From Ailanthus altissimus (lineage: Eukaryota > Streptophyta > Magnoliopsida > Sapindales > Simaroubaceae): a stretch of 64,000 nt of DNA. Positions 61,991 through 64,000 of the stretch are shown here, piece after piece. The notes below the pieces were generated by a model, which was not told where the DNA came from, searched no databases, and was given only the letters and a program-made list of their open reading frames with translations. The stretch lies in the NCBI GenBank assembly GCA_946807835.1, contig CAMPEX010000001.1:263001-327000 (forward strand), read 5' to 3'. Every line of letters begins with the position of its first letter. Position 1 is the first letter of the stretch. Position numbers and translations under genes: made by a program.

Positions 61991-63317
61991 TTATGCGATA
62001 TTTCTATATCTCAAAATTAAGTGCAAGTATACACTAACATAACAAGTAATAAAGGGACTTATAAAATCGGATGTCGAACCCACAAGGATAATTTTTAGTT
62101 ATTACCAAGTACTAAAATTATATCTTTCTTGTAATTATTCAGAAAAATCAAATCTTAATTTTGTAATAAATTTAAATAAAATAAAAGTGCAAAAAATAAA
62201 TGACACAACTCAAATAAAATAAGAAGCTAGCAATATAGAGAAAGCCTAGGGTAAATTACTATCCTTCAATACATTTTCTAAAGATTAATTAGTTTAATAT
62301 TTATATTCCTCAATTCTTATTATTGGTCAAGATACTAATGTATTCACAAGTCTCTTCCAATGTCATGCAAGTATATCCTAATTTACCAAATACCTACATT
62401 CCTATGGTAGTTGAAATAAATTAAGATTCATTAAGAACAAATCTTATTGACCATACATGCTAATTAGGTATATTCCTATTCTAATTTGAAACTTGCATAT
62501 GCAACATTGACTGTTACTCTACAATCATGCATCAAATTATCTATGTCTAAATACAATAATGCATCTTCCAAGTTTATCAAAGTATTACTAAAGCATTCAC
62601 AATATTGATCAGATATAATAAAGCATTAAGAATACATAATGTGAATAATAAAGAATTGAGTTCAAGTAAATATTAAGAAAAACCAACAATTAAGCTCACA
62701 TATTGAGTTCAAGTAATAACCCTAGAAAATAAATTTAGCTCATGATAACAAGAAAATTATGGTTGAAAAATAAAATAAACATGATACAACCAAAAGCAAC
62801 CCAATATAGATGTCAATTCACAGTTGGTTGATACGTCAAAGATTTACCAATAATCTCTTACTTCCTTGAATTCTCCTTACTTCTCTCTCTAAAAATTGCT
62901 CTTCTTCAATGTGTTGTGGCACTAAGAGCCCACAGTTATGTATTTTTTTAGGGTTGAAATGAATGACCTTTATATAGGAATTGATTAGAGTCTTGGAGTT
63001 ATATTTCTTTTAAGTTTAGAAAAAATTACACTGTTCACCGTTGTAGTGAATATTGTTCATCGTTGGGACGACAGTAATGTAGCATGGATACTGTTCATGA
63101 AATACTATTCACATAACACTGTTCCTCAATACTGTAGTAATTACTATAGCATTTTATGTTTTCTCTTATTTTTCTTAGATTTTCATCTCCAATTGCTCCA
63201 TTAATTCCAAACCTACAAAATAATAATTAAACATATAAAAAGTCTGATATTTTTATGAAAATGAGCAATTAATTAAGTTGAGGGAGTTAAAATAGTAAAT
63301 ATAATTTACATTTATCA
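61991..63317 (-). mobile_element. 3' LTR of gypsy element H
   Basis: Plus orientation TTATGCGATA...CATTTATCA, 1327 bp; the expected TGATGCG start has one change. It is followed at once by AACTCCTCCAAACTT, a PPT in reverse (AAGTTTGGAGGAGTT on the minus strand), so H is minus-strand and this is its 3' LTR. This copy defines the sense strand of the TGATAA...GCATCA LTR family in the window. Confidence 0.88.
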
Positions 63318-64000
63318 AACTCCTCCAAACTTAACCATTTGCTTGTCCTCGAGTAATGAAAAATAAAATGAAAGAGAGAATTTAAAGAGATTATACTTGA
63401 CTCAAAATGAAATGAAAATTTATAAATAAAATAAAAATAACATTCCAAGTTAGTAAGATGATCAAAATGATTGTCTCAAAAGCTGTTTAAATGGTACAAA
63501 TCTTTAAAGTAGATAAATAACTATTAACAATGCTAATTATCTTTATTTAGTCCCTTATTCTTCCTCAAAGATAATCACCATGTGTATGTGTGTGCAAGCA
63601 GCAAGCAATAGCTAAAATCATACTTTGATTTACTTTATACTTTAGTTTGTACAGAAAAGATAATGTCTCAACATTTGATTTATATAATGACACTTCCATA
63701 GGCTCGTCTTTACTACCACTCTCCACTAATGTAGAAAATTATATGTCTAGGAATCTATTTAGGACTTTATTTAGCTTGTAACGTAAGGTTAAGGTCAAGG
63801 TGGGATAAAAGGATAAACAATTTAGGTTAAGTCACACCATGAACACTTAGACTTTACCGAAAAACCTCTTGATCTTTTTTTCTTTGTATTATCTTTTCTC
63901 CCAAACTTATTATTTTTTCCATTCTTTCTTTTTAACTTTTATTTTTCAAAGAATTTCCTCTTTTTCTTAAGCTGAGGATATTTTTCTTTCACTTTTTTTT
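63318..64000 (-). other. Element H 3' internal region, beginning at the polypurine tract
   Basis: From the PPT (63318-63332) to the window end. It contains TTAACCATTTGCTTGTCCTCGAGTAA-type sequence often seen beside the PPT of such elements (described by position 63331-63356) and then AT-rich non-coding DNA. The coding part of H lies beyond the window. Confidence 0.65.

Overview
This window is nuclear DNA from a flowering plant, almost certainly heterochromatic or intergenic. It is AT-rich and made almost entirely of nested LTR retrotransposons of several families, with one fragment of plastid DNA (psaC-ndhE-ndhG-ndhI) buried inside one of them. I see no intact host gene, tRNA, rRNA or CRISPR array. 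The species cannot be named from the sequence.

Layout, as reconstructed from LTR ends, primer-binding sites (PBS), polypurine tracts (PPT) and target-site duplications (TSD). The oldest visible layer is a plus-strand Ty1/copia element (called F): its RNase H fragment is at 18134-18526, its C-terminal tail and PPT at 32871-32956, and its 3' LTR is split over 32957-33247, 52482-53193, 55820-56187 and 61388-61990. Inserted into F, from left to right, are the following. (1) A minus-strand Ty3/gypsy array of Athila/Tat type, from the window start to 18133: two internal regions (A, 4215-5455; B, 7012-16590) share one central LTR (5456-7011). A is interrupted by an LTR (1-4214) that itself hosts a solo LTR (1912-4019). 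(2) A solo LTR (X, 18527-18983 plus 32063-32870) that hosts a nearly complete minus-strand copia element E (18984-32062). E hosts the plastid insert (about 24455-26745) and a solo LTR (29348-30785). (3) A plus-strand gypsy element C of the same family as A/B (33248-52476, TSD AATGA). C hosts a truncated Tekay/Del-type chromovirus D (38301 to about 46225, with a solo LTR at 39113-40409) and two solo LTRs in its 3' LTR (47647-49045 and 49683-51859). (4) A solo LTR at 53194-55814. (5) A solo LTR at 56188-61382 that hosts a Tekay-type solo LTR (57580-60353). (6) The 3' LTR and start of the internal region of a minus-strand gypsy element H (61991 to the window end).

The most interesting item is in element B. 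Between the integrase and the 3' LTR lies a full-length, intronless, decayed copy of a LONELY GUY (LOG) type cytokinin-activating enzyme gene (8425-9045), next to a second extra reading frame of unknown origin (9336-9884). This looks like cellular-gene capture by an Athila/Tat-like retrotransposon. Other points of note are the shared-LTR tandem array, a gag-ndhI chimeric reading frame made by the plastid insertion, repeated motifs in the untranslated leaders of both element types, a GC-rich CAGCG-rich block in otherwise AT-rich gypsy LTRs, and LTR-specific tandem duplications.

All protein-coding regions carry stops or frameshifts, so nothing here is expected to be mobile on its own now. Many of the changes are C-to-T or G-to-A transitions, as expected for methylated, silenced DNA.
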